Shown here in pieces: positions 1 through 8,494 of a DNA stretch of 64,000 nt. How positions within the stretch are numbered: position 1 is the first letter of the stretch; every line of letters starts with the position of its first letter. The notes under the pieces are model-generated. The model saw nothing but the letters and a program-made list of their open reading frames with translations. It searched no databases and was not told the origin of the DNA. The position numbers were made by a program, and so were the translations under genes. The stretch is from Hyphomonas atlantica corrig. Its GTDB lineage: Bacteria > Pseudomonadota > Alphaproteobacteria > Caulobacterales > Hyphomonadaceae. The DNA lies in the NCBI RefSeq assembly GCF_000682715.1, contig NZ_AWFH01000001.1, forward strand, positions 248,001 to 312,000, written 5' to 3'.

Positions 1-2
1 CG

Positions 3-158
3 GCGCCGCCAGCGGGGTTCATCTTCGGCCCCCTGATCGGGGCAATACTGTACTCATTCATGCCGGAACTCCCGCTATACGTGTCAGCGGCGCTGATCGG
101 GTCATTGGCCGTCTACGCGCTGTTGGTGACGTCGAAACGTCCCGTCACACCATCGTGA
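3..158 (+). CDS. C-terminal end of an MFS-type transporter (partial)
   Basis: The window opens inside a reading frame that ends at TGA 156-158. The 51 visible residues are very hydrophobic and include FGPLIGAILYSF followed by a second hydrophobic stretch and a short basic tail (SKRPVTPS). A Gly-Pro-Leu-Ile-Gly-Ala motif followed by a last helix and a cytoplasmic tail is what the final two helices of major facilitator (TetA-like) drug transporters look like, so this is inferred to be an inner-membrane MFS permease. The substrate cannot be told. Its 3' end overlaps the convergent VOC gene by 14 bases. Confidence 0.5.
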   Translation, partial: APPAGFIFGPLIGAILYSFMPELPLYVSAALIGSLAVYALLVTSKRPVTPS

Positions 159-516
159 AGGCATTCAGCTTGTTGCCATCCGGATCCCGGAAATAGGCCG
201 CATAGAAACCATCATCCCCGCGCGGGCCGGGCGCACCTTCATCCACACCGCCATTGGCGAGCGCGATCTCGTAAAGCCTGCGAACCTGGTCTGCATCTTT
301 CGCCTGCAGGGCCACCATCGAGCCATTGCCAATCGTGGCGGGCTGGCCATCAAACGGCAATGTTGCCGCCACGCCCGGTGCGCCGCCCTGCTCGCCCCAG
401 GCGATAAACGTATCGAATTCCATCATCCGCCCCACGCCCAGCTCAGCTGCAATCGGGTCGTAGAATTTCGCGGCGCGTGTGAGGTCCGCGACCCCAAGAG
501 TTACATAACCAATCAT
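145..516 (-). CDS. VOC family protein (glyoxalase/bleomycin-resistance fold)
   Basis: This 123-residue protein begins MIGYVTLGVADLTRAAKFYD, the typical first beta-alpha unit of a vicinal-oxygen-chelate domain, and ends with the FRDPDGNKLNAFTM strand that usually carries a metal ligand in this fold. One such domain of about 120 residues is normal, and the protein would act as a dimer in the cytoplasm. The start chosen is the ATG at 516, preceded by GGGAGAGG at good distance; an ATG six codons upstream lacks such a site. Substrate unknown: these proteins include lyases, dioxygenases and drug-binding proteins. It stands alone, convergent with the MFS fragment. Confidence 0.8.
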   Translation of the reverse strand: MIGYVTLGVADLTRAAKFYDPIAAELGVGRMMEFDTFIAWGEQGGAPGVAATLPFDGQPATIGNGSMVALQAKDADQVRRLYEIALANGGVDEGAPGPRGDDGFYAAYFRDPDGNKLNAFTMV

Positions 517-589
517 CTGCCTCTCCCATCTCAAGAACAGGAAAAGAACATAACGTGAACTTTTAGGGACAGCAATGGTGTTTCCGTGT

Positions 590-1336
590 TTACCTCAAGA
601 ATTTTCCGCGACAGGCGGACTCGGCATTGCGCGGCGTGCCGAAGGAGACCCCGTCAAATGACAATTCATCGCCAGATACCTGCGCCGCCCCCTCCAGCAC
701 GACATCCTCCGGCGTCTGGTTGCCAGATTCGATCTCGAAGGAAACCGCGCCCGTGTCGGCATCGTAGGTGTAGCTGCCCCAGTAATCTTTGTACGCCTCA
801 AAGGGCGTCCAGGTGACGGAGAAGTCTCCGCTACCGGTAAAGACCAGTTCCTGCACCGCGCTGCCCGGTGCGCAGGAACCGCCGTCCTGTCGCCACCGCC
901 CGACAAGGGGATTGTCCGCCGCGCGGTACACATCAACCAGGCCAATCAGGCCATGCCCGTTATATGTCGCGGTCAGATGTATCCGCGTGCCCGCCTCTGC
1001 GCCTTCCGCGATTTCAGCGAGCGCCAGGCCGTTATCCGTCCGCGTGAGGATGACCGCGCCGTCTGGATGGGCGCTGACATCATCCACACAGCCCGCTGGC
1101 AAGGGATTGAAGCCGCCCGGCATATCCGTCCAGTAAGGTGACAGGCCAATTTTCTGGCCCGGCTCGGCAGACACCGGCGACATCCAGAAGAAATAGGCTG
1201 CCTCGCCCGCATCCGGACAGGCCTCCCCGCTCAGTGTGGCCTGTGCCGGATCCATCTCTGTAATGGCGACGCCGTCGTCACTCTGACACCCAGCCAAGGC
1301 AACCATCATGCCCGCGCACAACAATTTCAGCTTCAT
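590..1336 (-). CDS. hypothetical lipoprotein
   Basis: 248 residues. The N-terminus MKLKLLCAGMMVALAGCQSD is a clear lipoprotein signal peptide with lipobox LAGC and Cys17 as the lipidated residue; Ser-Asp at +2/+3 does not settle inner or outer membrane. The mature part is rich in Gly, Asp and aromatic residues with repeated beta-strand patterns (for example YWGSYTYDADTGAVSFEI near residues 186-203), suggesting a beta-rich globular periplasmic domain. I do not recognise the family. It is a single gene, 31 bases downstream of the SDR gene's start-to-stop unit and possibly co-transcribed with it. Confidence 0.7.
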   Translation of the reverse strand: MKLKLLCAGMMVALAGCQSDDGVAITEMDPAQATLSGEACPDAGEAAYFFWMSPVSAEPGQKIGLSPYWTDMPGGFNPLPAGCVDDVSAHPDGAVILTRTDNGLALAEIAEGAEAGTRIHLTATYNGHGLIGLVDVYRAADNPLVGRWRQDGGSCAPGSAVQELVFTGSGDFSVTWTPFEAYKDYWGSYTYDADTGAVSFEIESGNQTPEDVVLEGAAQVSGDELSFDGVSFGTPRNAESACRGKFLR

Positions 1337-1367
1337 CCGGAATTACCCCTCATTTCCGGAGACCAGC

Positions 1368-2144
1368 CTACATTGCCGAAATGCCGCCATCCACCTTCAA
1401 TTCAATCCCTGTGACGAGTTTGGACTCATCCGATGCGAGATAGAGCACGGCATAGGCGATATCGTCCGGCTCCCCCACCTTGCCGAGCGGGATCTGGCGG
1501 CCGAGCTTGGCGAGGGCTTCTTCCTCACCGAACATTTCCTTGGTGCGGTCCAGGATTGGCGTGTTGATGAAGACCGGATGCACGGAATTACACCGGATCT
1601 GGCCGCCAGTCGACTTGGCGCAATGCAGCGCGATGGATTTGGAGATGTGGCGCACCGCCGCCTTCGCCGTGTTGTAGGAAACATAGTTCCCGCTGGCGAT
1701 GATTCCGGCAATCGACGAGATATTGATGATCGAGCCGAGGCCGTGATCGCGCATCATCGGGATTGCGTATTTGCAGCCGAGAAAGATCGAATCCACGTCA
1801 ACGGTCTGGACGTGTTTGAAGGTCTCATAGTCCTCATCCTCAACCGAGCCGAGCGAACCGATACCGGCATTGTTGACCAGCACGTTGAGGCCGCCCATCG
1901 CGTCATAGGCGCCTTTCAGGACTTCCTGCCAGCGGTCGCCATCGGTGACGTCATGCTGGTAGGCGAAGGCCGTGCCTGCGCCATGTTCTTCATTGATGGA
2001 GGCCGCGACGGCTTCGGCGCCAGCGCCATTGATATCGGTCACGGTGACCTTGGCGCCCTCTCGCGCGAACATGCGGGCCGTGGCCTCGCCAAGCCCCTGC
2101 GCGCCGCCCGTGATGAATGCTTTCTTTCCGTCTACCCGGCCCAT
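1368..2144 (-). CDS. SDR family NAD(P)-dependent oxidoreductase
   Basis: A classical short-chain dehydrogenase of 258 residues. The cofactor loop TGGAQGLGE lies at residues 12-20, NNAG at 91-94, catalytic Ser144, and the Tyr157-N-T-A-Lys161 active-site pair. Asp37 after the second strand (VTVTDIN) points to NAD(H) rather than NADP(H) by the usual rule. The C-terminal DGGISAM ending is typical for the family. It would oxidise or reduce an alcohol/ketone substrate in the cytoplasm; relatives include cyclohexanol, 3-alpha-hydroxysteroid and glucose dehydrogenases, and the sequence alone does not choose between them. Confidence 0.9.
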   Translation of the reverse strand: MGRVDGKKAFITGGAQGLGEATARMFAREGAKVTVTDINGAGAEAVAASINEEHGAGTAFAYQHDVTDGDRWQEVLKGAYDAMGGLNVLVNNAGIGSLGSVEDEDYETFKHVQTVDVDSIFLGCKYAIPMMRDHGLGSIINISSIAGIIASGNYVSYNTAKAAVRHISKSIALHCAKSTGGQIRCNSVHPVFINTPILDRTKEMFGEEEALAKLGRQIPLGKVGEPDDIAYAVLYLASDESKLVTGIELKVDGGISAM

Positions 2145-2243
2145 GCTGATCTCCTCCGCAGTGTCTGATTTGGCATATCCGTATCAGCGCACTCGAAACC
2201 GGACCAGCTTGACCTTGCGGGAAGCGATCATCCCGCCATTCGG

Positions 2244-2537
2244 TCAGACAAGTTTCGCGACCAGTTCATCCATGAACCGGGCCAGTTCGACGTCCTTTTC
2301 AGACACACCGTCCACATCATGCGTCGTCAGCGTGACCTCGATCTTGTTGTAGACGTTGAACCATTCGGGATGGTGGTCCATCTGCTCGGCCTTCAGCGCC
2401 ACGGCGGACATGAAGCCCCACGCCGTCTTGAAGTCGCCCAGCTTGTAGGTTTTCTGGATCGTGTCGCGGTCTTCGTCGCCCTTGGTCCATCCACTCAGTT
2501 TCGCGAGCGCGGCCTCTGCGCCAATCTTGCCTGACAT
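2244..2537 (-). CDS. phhB: 4a-hydroxytetrahydrobiopterin dehydratase
   Basis: 97 residues, the full normal length of pterin-4a-carbinolamine dehydratase. The family signature is intact: Glu51, His55-His56-Pro57, Trp59, His73 and Asp82, within EQMDHHPEW and the following [12 protein letters not shown]. The enzyme dehydrates 4a-hydroxytetrahydrobiopterin to quinonoid dihydrobiopterin, recycling the cofactor of phenylalanine hydroxylase; in some bacteria it also assists molybdopterin enzymes. No phenylalanine hydroxylase gene is next to it. It ends four bases upstream-side of a lipoprotein gene on the same strand (stop 2541), so the HAD-lipoprotein-PhhB run may be one transcript. Confidence 0.93.
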   Translation of the reverse strand: MSGKIGAEAALAKLSGWTKGDEDRDTIQKTYKLGDFKTAWGFMSAVALKAEQMDHHPEWFNVYNKIEVTLTTHDVDGVSEKDVELARFMDELVAKLV

Positions 2538-2540
2538 GTC

Positions 2541-3125
2541 CTAGTCCTCCTCGGTTTCGCCCATGACGAAATAGACCCAGCGCCCATTGCCGGCGATCGC
2601 CGTGCGCATGCCGGGATAGCCTTCGCCCTGGCGTATCCGTTCAATCCCCTCTTCGCCGATCAGTTCCATCAGCCGGCGGCGATCCTGGAAGGACAGCTTT
2701 TCCGGAATCAGGTCGCTGGCATCCCGCGCGGCAAGATCCGGCCAGACGAACCAGACCTCGCCATCAATCTCGCGCATGCCGGGCGGCAGGTCGAACAGCT
2801 CTCTCAGGCTGCGATTCGGATCGGCCCCGATGCGGCGCATCAGATCCCAGTATTGGCGGTGCGGGGTGCCTCCCAGATTGGAGACGAACCCGTCATTTGC
2901 GTTCGCCACACGCGACAGACGCGACAGTGACCCGGCCCTGGCGTGCGACAGCAATTCATCGCGCGTCTTTTCGGCTTCTTCTGTCAGCACAACAGGTTTC
3001 GGCGCCTGCGGGGCCTGGGTCAGCGACTGGTCCGGCACTGGCGGGCGCTCAGGTTCGGCCGCAGGTGAGCAGGCGACAAGCAAGGCCGCCCCCACCGCCG
3101 CAAGAAGTGCGCTAGGCCAGTTCAT
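2541..3125 (-). CDS. hypothetical lipoprotein
   Basis: 194 residues from the ATG at 3125. The N-terminus MNWPSALLAAVGAALLVACS has a hydrophobic core and lipobox LVAC, so it is exported and lipid-anchored; a longer reading frame upstream would bury this signal and is rejected. After the Cys comes a Pro/Glu-rich linker (about residues 20-45), then a helical-mixed domain with motifs such as YWDLMRRIGADPNRSLRELF and VWFVWPDLAARD. Family not recognised. The start lies inside the 3' end of the HAD gene (14-base overlap), and phhB follows closely, indicating translational coupling in a three-gene unit. Confidence 0.7.
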   Translation of the reverse strand: MNWPSALLAAVGAALLVACSPAAEPERPPVPDQSLTQAPQAPKPVVLTEEAEKTRDELLSHARAGSLSRLSRVANANDGFVSNLGGTPHRQYWDLMRRIGADPNRSLRELFDLPPGMREIDGEVWFVWPDLAARDASDLIPEKLSFQDRRRLMELIGEEGIERIRQGEGYPGMRTAIAGNGRWVYFVMGETEED

Positions 3126-3762
3126 ATCCCGTAACGGCCTGAAGGTCTGACAGCAATTGGTCTTCATTGAGCACCTTGATCGTTGTCATGCCCATGTCGC
3201 GGGCGGGTTTCAGATTATGCCCCAGATCATCAAGATAGACACAATCCGCCGGGTCAACATCCAAGGCCTCGCACATCAGGGAATAGATGCGCGGGTCCGG
3301 CTTGCGGATGCCGAGCTTGGAACTCTCGATCACATGATCGAACATGTCGAACACTTTGGAAACTTCGCGGGCCTTGGCCTCGTCATTGGTCATCGAGGCC
3401 CCCTTCCCGACGGGCGCATTATTGGTAATGCAGCCAACCTTGCCTTTCGTCTTGCACACGGTCAGCGCATTGACGACACGCGGGCGCAGCGAGCCGGACA
3501 GCAGGGCCAGCACTTCGCCGCCGGGCACTTCATGCCCCATCGCCTTCGATTCCTCGCGGAACATGCCGTCGAATTCCTCGGCGCTGACCAGGCTCTGCTC
3601 CAGCTTGGCCCAGGCATTGTCCAGCGGGTTGGTCGCGTTGACGGTGCGGATGAAATCCTTTGGCAGGCCACGCTCGGCCTCGTAGCGGGTAAAGGCATCG
3701 AAGGGAGAGGTCGTGAACACGCCCCCGAAATCCCAGATCACGGCTTTGAATGTCTTTGTCAT
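3112..3762 (-). CDS. HAD-IA family phosphatase-like hydrolase
   Basis: 216 residues with all four HAD motifs: motif I WDFGGVF with nucleophile Asp11, motif II CITNNAP (Thr113), motif III Lys154 in GIRKPDP, and motif IV LDD at 178-179. Position +2 after the nucleophile is Gly rather than the usual Asp; the same DxG form is known in YihX-type sugar phosphatases and some epoxide-hydrolase/ACAD10-associated HAD domains, so it need not mean inactivity. The helical cap sits between motifs I and II as in subclass IA. It resembles the N-terminal domain of ACAD10-like proteins. A cytoplasmic small-molecule phosphatase is likely; substrate unknown. Confidence 0.85.
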   Translation of the reverse strand: MTKTFKAVIWDFGGVFTTSPFDAFTRYEAERGLPKDFIRTVNATNPLDNAWAKLEQSLVSAEEFDGMFREESKAMGHEVPGGEVLALLSGSLRPRVVNALTVCKTKGKVGCITNNAPVGKGASMTNDEAKAREVSKVFDMFDHVIESSKLGIRKPDPRIYSLMCEALDVDPADCVYLDDLGHNLKPARDMGMTTIKVLNEDQLLSDLQAVTGYELA

Positions 3763-3864
3763 GCCAGCACCTGTAACCGCCCCGGCGACGATTTCAAACC
3801 TTGAACATTGCGGGCCGGGTTCTAGGGTGGCGGCGATTGCAACACATAAAGGGAGTTTCGTCTG

Positions 3865-4782
3865 ATGGGCGTACTGGAAGGCAAAGTGGTCCTGGTGACC
3901 GGAGGCGGCAACGGGATCGGCAAGGAGACCGCCCTACTGGCGGCGCGCGAAGGCGCAAAAGTGGTCGTGAACGATCTGGGCGGCAGCCTGACCGGCGCCG
4001 ATGAAGGCAGTGCCGGCCCGGCTGAAACCGTGGCACAGGAAATCCGCGCAGCCGGTGGTGAGGCCGTCTCAAACTCCGAAAGTGTCACCGACATGAAAGC
4101 CGTGGAAGGCATGATCGAACAAGCCAAGGACGAGTTCGGCGATCTGCATTCCATCATCAACCCGGCCGGTATCCTGCGGGACGGCATGTTCCACAAGATG
4201 AGCGAAGATGACTGGGACAGCGTGATCGACGTGCACCTGCGCGGCACGTTCAACGTCACCCGCGCGGCCATCGAAATGTTTCGCGAACGCGAGGATGGCA
4301 ACTTTGTCCTGTTCACCTCCACATCCGGCCTGATCGGCAATATCGGCCAGGCAAACTATGCCGCCGCCAAGATGGGCATTGTCGGCCTGTCGCGCATCAT
4401 CGCGATGGAAGGCGCACGCAAGAATGTCCGCTCCAACGTCATCGCACCCTTCGCATGGACCCGCATGATTGCCTCCATCCCGGTCAAGGATGAAGCAGGC
4501 GCAGAGCGCGTCGAGCGCATGAAGAATGGCATGCGCGCTGACCAGGTTGCCCAGCTGGCCGTGGCCCTGTGCGCCGACAAGGCCAAGGACACATCCGGCC
4601 AGATCTTTGCCGTGCGCGGCAATGAGGTCGTGCTGTTCGACCAGCCCCGTCCGGTCAAGTCTCTGGCCCGTCTGGAAGGCTGGACACCGGAAAGCCTGCT
4701 CGACCAGGCCCTGCCAGCCATGAAGGCCAACTTCTTCGACATGGGCGCGTCTGCCAGCGTCTTCCCATACGATCCGGTCTAG
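3865..4782 (+). CDS. SDR family oxidoreductase, hydroxyacyl-CoA dehydrogenase-like
   Basis: 305 residues, longer than a minimal SDR. Cofactor loop GGGNGIG at residues 13-19, Ser152 and the Tyr165-A-A-A-Lys169 active site are present. The loop VVNDLGGSLTGADEGSAGPA near residues 34-53 and the stretch AGILRDGMFHKM are characteristic of the dehydrogenase domain of multifunctional beta-oxidation enzymes (17-beta-HSD4/MFE-2 type), so oxidation of a 3-hydroxyacyl-CoA is the best guess. The usual NNAG motif reads NPAG (residues 99-102), a feature shared by this subgroup as far as I recall. ATG start follows AAAGGGAG. An MscS gene follows 12 bases after the stop. Confidence 0.85.
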   Translation: MGVLEGKVVLVTGGGNGIGKETALLAAREGAKVVVNDLGGSLTGADEGSAGPAETVAQEIRAAGGEAVSNSESVTDMKAVEGMIEQAKDEFGDLHSIINPAGILRDGMFHKMSEDDWDSVIDVHLRGTFNVTRAAIEMFREREDGNFVLFTSTSGLIGNIGQANYAAAKMGIVGLSRIIAMEGARKNVRSNVIAPFAWTRMIASIPVKDEAGAERVERMKNGMRADQVAQLAVALCADKAKDTSGQIFAVRGNEVVLFDQPRPVKSLARLEGWTPESLLDQALPAMKANFFDMGASASVFPYDPV

Positions 4783-4794
4783 GCAGATACACGC

Positions 4795-6348
4795 TTGGCG
4801 GAAAACGGCGTCACCTACCAGAAATGCATCACGGGCAGTGATGGGGAAACCTATTGCCGCCCGGTTGATGCGACCGAGGCCACAGGCCAGCCCGCTCAGC
4901 AGGCGGATGAAATCCTTCCCCCGGTAGAAGACCTCGTCAATCCGCTCATCAAATGGCTGGAGCCAGCCCGCCCGTTTATTGACGATCCGGCGGGCTGGCT
5001 CTCGTCAAAAGCCCAACAGCCCGAATTCCTCTATCCGATCCTCATACAGATCGCCTGTATCATCGTGGCGCTGGCGCTCGGCGCCCTGTTGACCCCACCC
5101 TTCAAACGACTGATCACGGTTACGCTGCGCCGCTTCGTCGAGCCACCCCGCCGCGAAGGGCTCGACATATTGCACAAGGCTGTGCGGCCTGCGCTCTGGT
5201 CGCTCCTGCTGGCGCTCGCCGTCTCGCTACTGGGTTCGGTAGACCATGCCGTCATCCTTGTCCGGACAGCCCTGTCTCTCGCCATCGCCTGGCTGGTTAT
5301 TCGGGTCAGTCTCAGTTTCCTTCCGGAAGAATTGCGCGGGCTCGCCTCAGTCCTGACCTGGGCGTTCGCCATCTTCTTCGCGCTCGGCGTGCTGCCGGAC
5401 GTGATGGACTGGCTGTCCAGCATCGGCCCATCCTTCGGGAACCGCCGGATCAGCCCGGTCTTCATCTTCCAGGCTATCCTGACCGCCGCGGTGTTGTTAT
5501 TCATCGCCAACCGCGCGGCAAAATCCATGAAGCGCCGGGTCAACCACCTGCCCAAGGTCGAGCCGTCGATCCGCATCCTGATCGGGAATGCGATCCAGAT
5601 CGTGTTCATCGTCGCCGCCGCCCTGCTCACCCTGGCCGGGCTGGGCATCCCGCTCGGCGCGCTGACCGTTATCTCCGGTGCCATCGGCCTCGGTTTTGCC
5701 TTTGGTATGCAGAAGGTGATCTCGAACTTCGTGTCCGGCATCGTTCTCCTGTCCGAACGCTCCATCAAGCCCCAGGACGTGATCGAGGTCGGCGAGACGT
5801 TCGGCGTGGTCGAGTCACTTGGCCTGCGCTACACCTCGATCACGACGCAGGAAGGCAAGGAATTCCTGATCCCGAACGAAAAGCTGATGACCGACACGGT
5901 GATCAATTGGAGCTTTTCCAACAAGCGCGTGCGCGTGCACAAGGAATTGCGCATCGACTACACGTCCGATCTGGAAGAAGCGATCAACATCGTGATCGAC
6001 GCCGCCAAGGCGACAGAACGCGTCATCAGCTGGCCACAGCCAGTATGTCTCGTGAAGGACTTCACGGACGAATGCATCGTACTGGAAGTGCGCTTCTGGA
6101 TCATCGATCCGGAAAACGGCACCGCGAATGTCGGCTCGAACATATTGCGCGAAGTCTGGAAACGATTCACCGAAAACGGCATGTCGGTGCCGCTCCGCCG
6201 CAAGGAACTCTTCATCGAACCGGAGTCGGCACTAAAGGTCGAGATATCGAGACCCAAACGCGCACAGGCCGCGACAAAAACCGACACGCCGCAACAGTTG
6301 GCGACAGATGGCGACACGGACGCGACAGACGCGCCAGAGACTGACTAG
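4795..6348 (+). CDS. mechanosensitive ion channel family protein (MscS type)
   Basis: 517 residues. A soluble, Cys-containing N-terminal segment (about 1-75) precedes five or so hydrophobic helices; the pore helix and beta-domain follow with the hallmark GFAFGMQKVISNFVSGIV and KPQDVIEVGETFGVVES, then RYTSITTQEGKEFLIPNEKL and a C-terminal alpha/beta domain, ending in an Asp/Thr-rich tail. It is an inner-membrane channel that opens on membrane tension during osmotic downshock. The only start compatible with the upstream in-frame stop at 4780-4782 is TTG 4795, twelve bases after the SDR gene, with no clear ribosome site, suggesting coupling to the SDR. Its stop shares the CTAG 6345-6348 with the convergent mtgA stop. 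Confidence 0.9.
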   Translation: MAENGVTYQKCITGSDGETYCRPVDATEATGQPAQQADEILPPVEDLVNPLIKWLEPARPFIDDPAGWLSSKAQQPEFLYPILIQIACIIVALALGALLTPPFKRLITVTLRRFVEPPRREGLDILHKAVRPALWSLLLALAVSLLGSVDHAVILVRTALSLAIAWLVIRVSLSFLPEELRGLASVLTWAFAIFFALGVLPDVMDWLSSIGPSFGNRRISPVFIFQAILTAAVLLFIANRAAKSMKRRVNHLPKVEPSIRILIGNAIQIVFIVAAALLTLAGLGIPLGALTVISGAIGLGFAFGMQKVISNFVSGIVLLSERSIKPQDVIEVGETFGVVESLGLRYTSITTQEGKEFLIPNEKLMTDTVINWSFSNKRVRVHKELRIDYTSDLEEAINIVIDAAKATERVISWPQPVCLVKDFTDECIVLEVRFWIIDPENGTANVGSNILREVWKRFTENGMSVPLRRKELFIEPESALKVEISRPKRAQAATKTDTPQQLATDGDTDATDAPETD

Positions 6349-7379
6349 TCCTGCGGCGTATTCTCGACAGGCATGTCCTCAACAGGCTCCAGCGGTCGTG
6401 GCCGCAGGTCGGTCGGCCCGCCATCCTGCGCCTCTGACTGGCTGGCCTCGGCTTCAGGCTCCAGCGGCTCAGGTTCTTCCTCCACGACCTGCGGCTGACC
6501 GGCTGCTTCGCCAAAGCGCTCCTGTGCGCCCTCAAGGAAGGCATCGAACTCATCCTCTGCAGGCGCCGTTTCGGGCTGTTCCAGTTCTGTCGCTTCAGGT
6601 CCGCTCTCTGGCTCTGCCGGCAGATCCGGCAAGGGTTCCGGCTTAGGCACGGTCTGTCCCGGTTGCGGCTGTGGTCGCGCCGGTGGACGCGCGCCGCCAA
6701 GCACGCAGGCTGCCAGCCCTTGGCTTTGCACAACACGCATTCTGGCCTGCAGCGTACCAGCGCGCTTGCTGACATAGGGCCCCGGCGGATCAACACGCCA
6801 TCTGTTCGGGCTCGGAAGGACAGCTGCCAGCAAGGCCGCTTCGCGTTCGGTCAGGTCCGCGGCAGACTTTCCGAAGCGCGCCTGCGCAGCGGCTTCGGCG
6901 CCGAACAGGCCATCGCCCCATTCGGCAACGTTCAGATAGGCTTCCATCACCCGTTCCTTGCCCCAGAACTGGTCGATGAAAATCCCCATCCACATATCGC
7001 CCAGTTTGCGGGGCACACCGCCGCCATTCCAGAGAAACACGTTCTTGGCTGTCTGCTGCGTGATGGTTGAAGCGCCGCGTGTGCCCTTGCCCTGACGACG
7101 CTCTTCCAGCGCCTTCTCGATGGCTTGCCTGTCAATGCCATTGTGCTCGCAGAAGCGCGTATCCTCCGCGGCGATTACAGCCCGCACCAGATGGGGCGAA
7201 ATCTCTGCCAGCGGCACGGCGTCACGGCGTACATCCTCCCCCTCCACCGCACGCTGCATCATCAGCACCGTGCCGGGAATCGGCAGCCAGATCAGCGCAA
7301 GTGCATAAAGGTGAAACGCCACAAACAGGCCCGCCAGAATGCGCACCGCCCATGTCAGGAACGTCCAGAAACCGCTCAT
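6345..7379 (-). CDS. mtgA: monofunctional peptidoglycan transglycosylase with extended acidic/proline tail
   Basis: 344 residues. An N-terminal transmembrane anchor (about residues 10-35) is followed by a GT51 domain: AAEDTRF with catalytic Glu72, the TITQQTAKNVFLW motif (residues 105-117), and KERVMEAYLNVAEWG. It polymerises glycan strands from lipid II on the periplasmic face. Normal MtgA proteins end soon after the GT51 domain near 230 residues; here about 114 more residues rich in Pro, Glu and Gln follow, with no recognisable fold. The ATG at 7379 overlaps the queG stop as TAATG, so translation is coupled; an ATG five codons upstream is possible. Convergent with the MscS gene. Confidence 0.92.
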   Translation of the reverse strand: MSGFWTFLTWAVRILAGLFVAFHLYALALIWLPIPGTVLMMQRAVEGEDVRRDAVPLAEISPHLVRAVIAAEDTRFCEHNGIDRQAIEKALEERRQGKGTRGASTITQQTAKNVFLWNGGGVPRKLGDMWMGIFIDQFWGKERVMEAYLNVAEWGDGLFGAEAAAQARFGKSAADLTEREAALLAAVLPSPNRWRVDPPGPYVSKRAGTLQARMRVVQSQGLAACVLGGARPPARPQPQPGQTVPKPEPLPDLPAEPESGPEATELEQPETAPAEDEFDAFLEGAQERFGEAAGQPQVVEEEPEPLEPEAEASQSEAQDGGPTDLRPRPLEPVEDMPVENTPQD

Positions 7380-8491
7380 TACCCTGTCATCCATTCCGCC
7401 AGAACGCTCGGATCGGTTTCCGGCTCCATCCGGGCGGCTTTTTCCTTGGCAAATCGGGCACCATCAAGGCGGGCGAGCGCCCACACTGCCATGCCGCGCA
7501 CAACTGGCGCGGGATCGTCCAGCAAAGGCAGGAGGCTGGCGATCAGGCCAGGGTCTCCGGAATTTCCGATCGCGATACAGACATTCCTTACAAACCGGTC
7601 CCGCCCGATCCGCTTGATGGGAGAACCGGAAAACACTTCGCGAAACCCGGCATCGTCCAGCGCCGCCAATTCATCCAGGCCCGGCGCCTTCAGCTCGGCC
7701 CGCGCATGGAAAGCGCTCTCCTTCGCGGTCTCAGCAAACTTGTTCCACGGGCAGATCGCCAGGCAGTCGTCACAGCCATAGATGCGGTTGCCCATTGCGG
7801 CGCGAAATTCTTCCGGGATCGGTCCCGCATGCTCAATCGTCAGGTAGGATATGCACCGCCGCGCATCGAGTTTGTACGGTGCCGGAAAGGCATTGGTCGG
7901 GCAGATTTCCTGGCACAATCGGCAGGAGCCGCAATGATCCGGCTCGGGTGTATCCGGCTCCAGCTCTGCGGCAGTCAACATCACGCCCAGAAAGAACCAT
8001 GAGCCCAGCTCGCGGCTGACAAGATTGGTGTGCTTGCCCTGCCAGCCAAGCCCGGCCTTGTGTGCCAGCGGCTTTTCCATCAACGGCGCGGTATCCACGA
8101 ACACCTTCACCTCGGCGCCGGTTTCCGCCACGAAGTCCCGCGCCAGCTGTTTCAGGCGTTTCTTCAGCGTGTCGTGATAATCTCGTCCCCGCGCATAGAC
8201 GGAGATGTTGCCGAGTGTCGTGTTCTGTAGCGTGTCGAGCGGATCATGATCCGGCCCATAGTTCAGGGCGACGACGACAGCAGATTTTGCATCTGGCCAC
8301 ATGGCAGTGGGTGCCTTGCGCCGGGCAAGCGTCGTCTCCATCCATTCCATGCTGCCATGATGGCCAGCGTCCACGAAGGCTTCGAGCCTCTCCCCTGCCT
8401 GCCAAGGTTCGTCCGCGCGCGCGATCGCCACGCCATCGAACCCAAGCGACCGGGCGAGGTGCTTGACGCGGATGTGGAGGGGATCGGGCAA
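7379..8491 (-). CDS. queG: epoxyqueuosine reductase
   Basis: 370 residues, normal for QueG. The N-terminal cobalamin-binding domain is followed by two ferredoxin-type clusters: CGSCRLCQEICP and CDDCLAICPW, plus the Cys of RRCISYLT, giving the eight Cys expected for two [4Fe-4S] clusters. A C-terminal HEAT-like region (from about residue 310, FVRNVCIAIGNSGDPGLI) helps bind tRNA. The enzyme performs the last step of queuosine synthesis, reducing epoxyqueuosine to queuosine at tRNA position 34. It sits three bases downstream of the FzlA-like gene and overlaps mtgA, making a leftward FzlA-QueG-MtgA unit. Confidence 0.96.
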   Translation of the reverse strand: MPDPLHIRVKHLARSLGFDGVAIARADEPWQAGERLEAFVDAGHHGSMEWMETTLARRKAPTAMWPDAKSAVVVALNYGPDHDPLDTLQNTTLGNISVYARGRDYHDTLKKRLKQLARDFVAETGAEVKVFVDTAPLMEKPLAHKAGLGWQGKHTNLVSRELGSWFFLGVMLTAAELEPDTPEPDHCGSCRLCQEICPTNAFPAPYKLDARRCISYLTIEHAGPIPEEFRAAMGNRIYGCDDCLAICPWNKFAETAKESAFHARAELKAPGLDELAALDDAGFREVFSGSPIKRIGRDRFVRNVCIAIGNSGDPGLIASLLPLLDDPAPVVRGMAVWALARLDGARFAKEKAARMEPETDPSVLAEWMTG

Positions 8492-8494
8492 GGT

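Noticed and set aside
3112-3762. Inactive HAD because motif I reads DxG
   Set aside because: The nucleophile Asp11 and the other three motifs are intact, and active DxG members are known.
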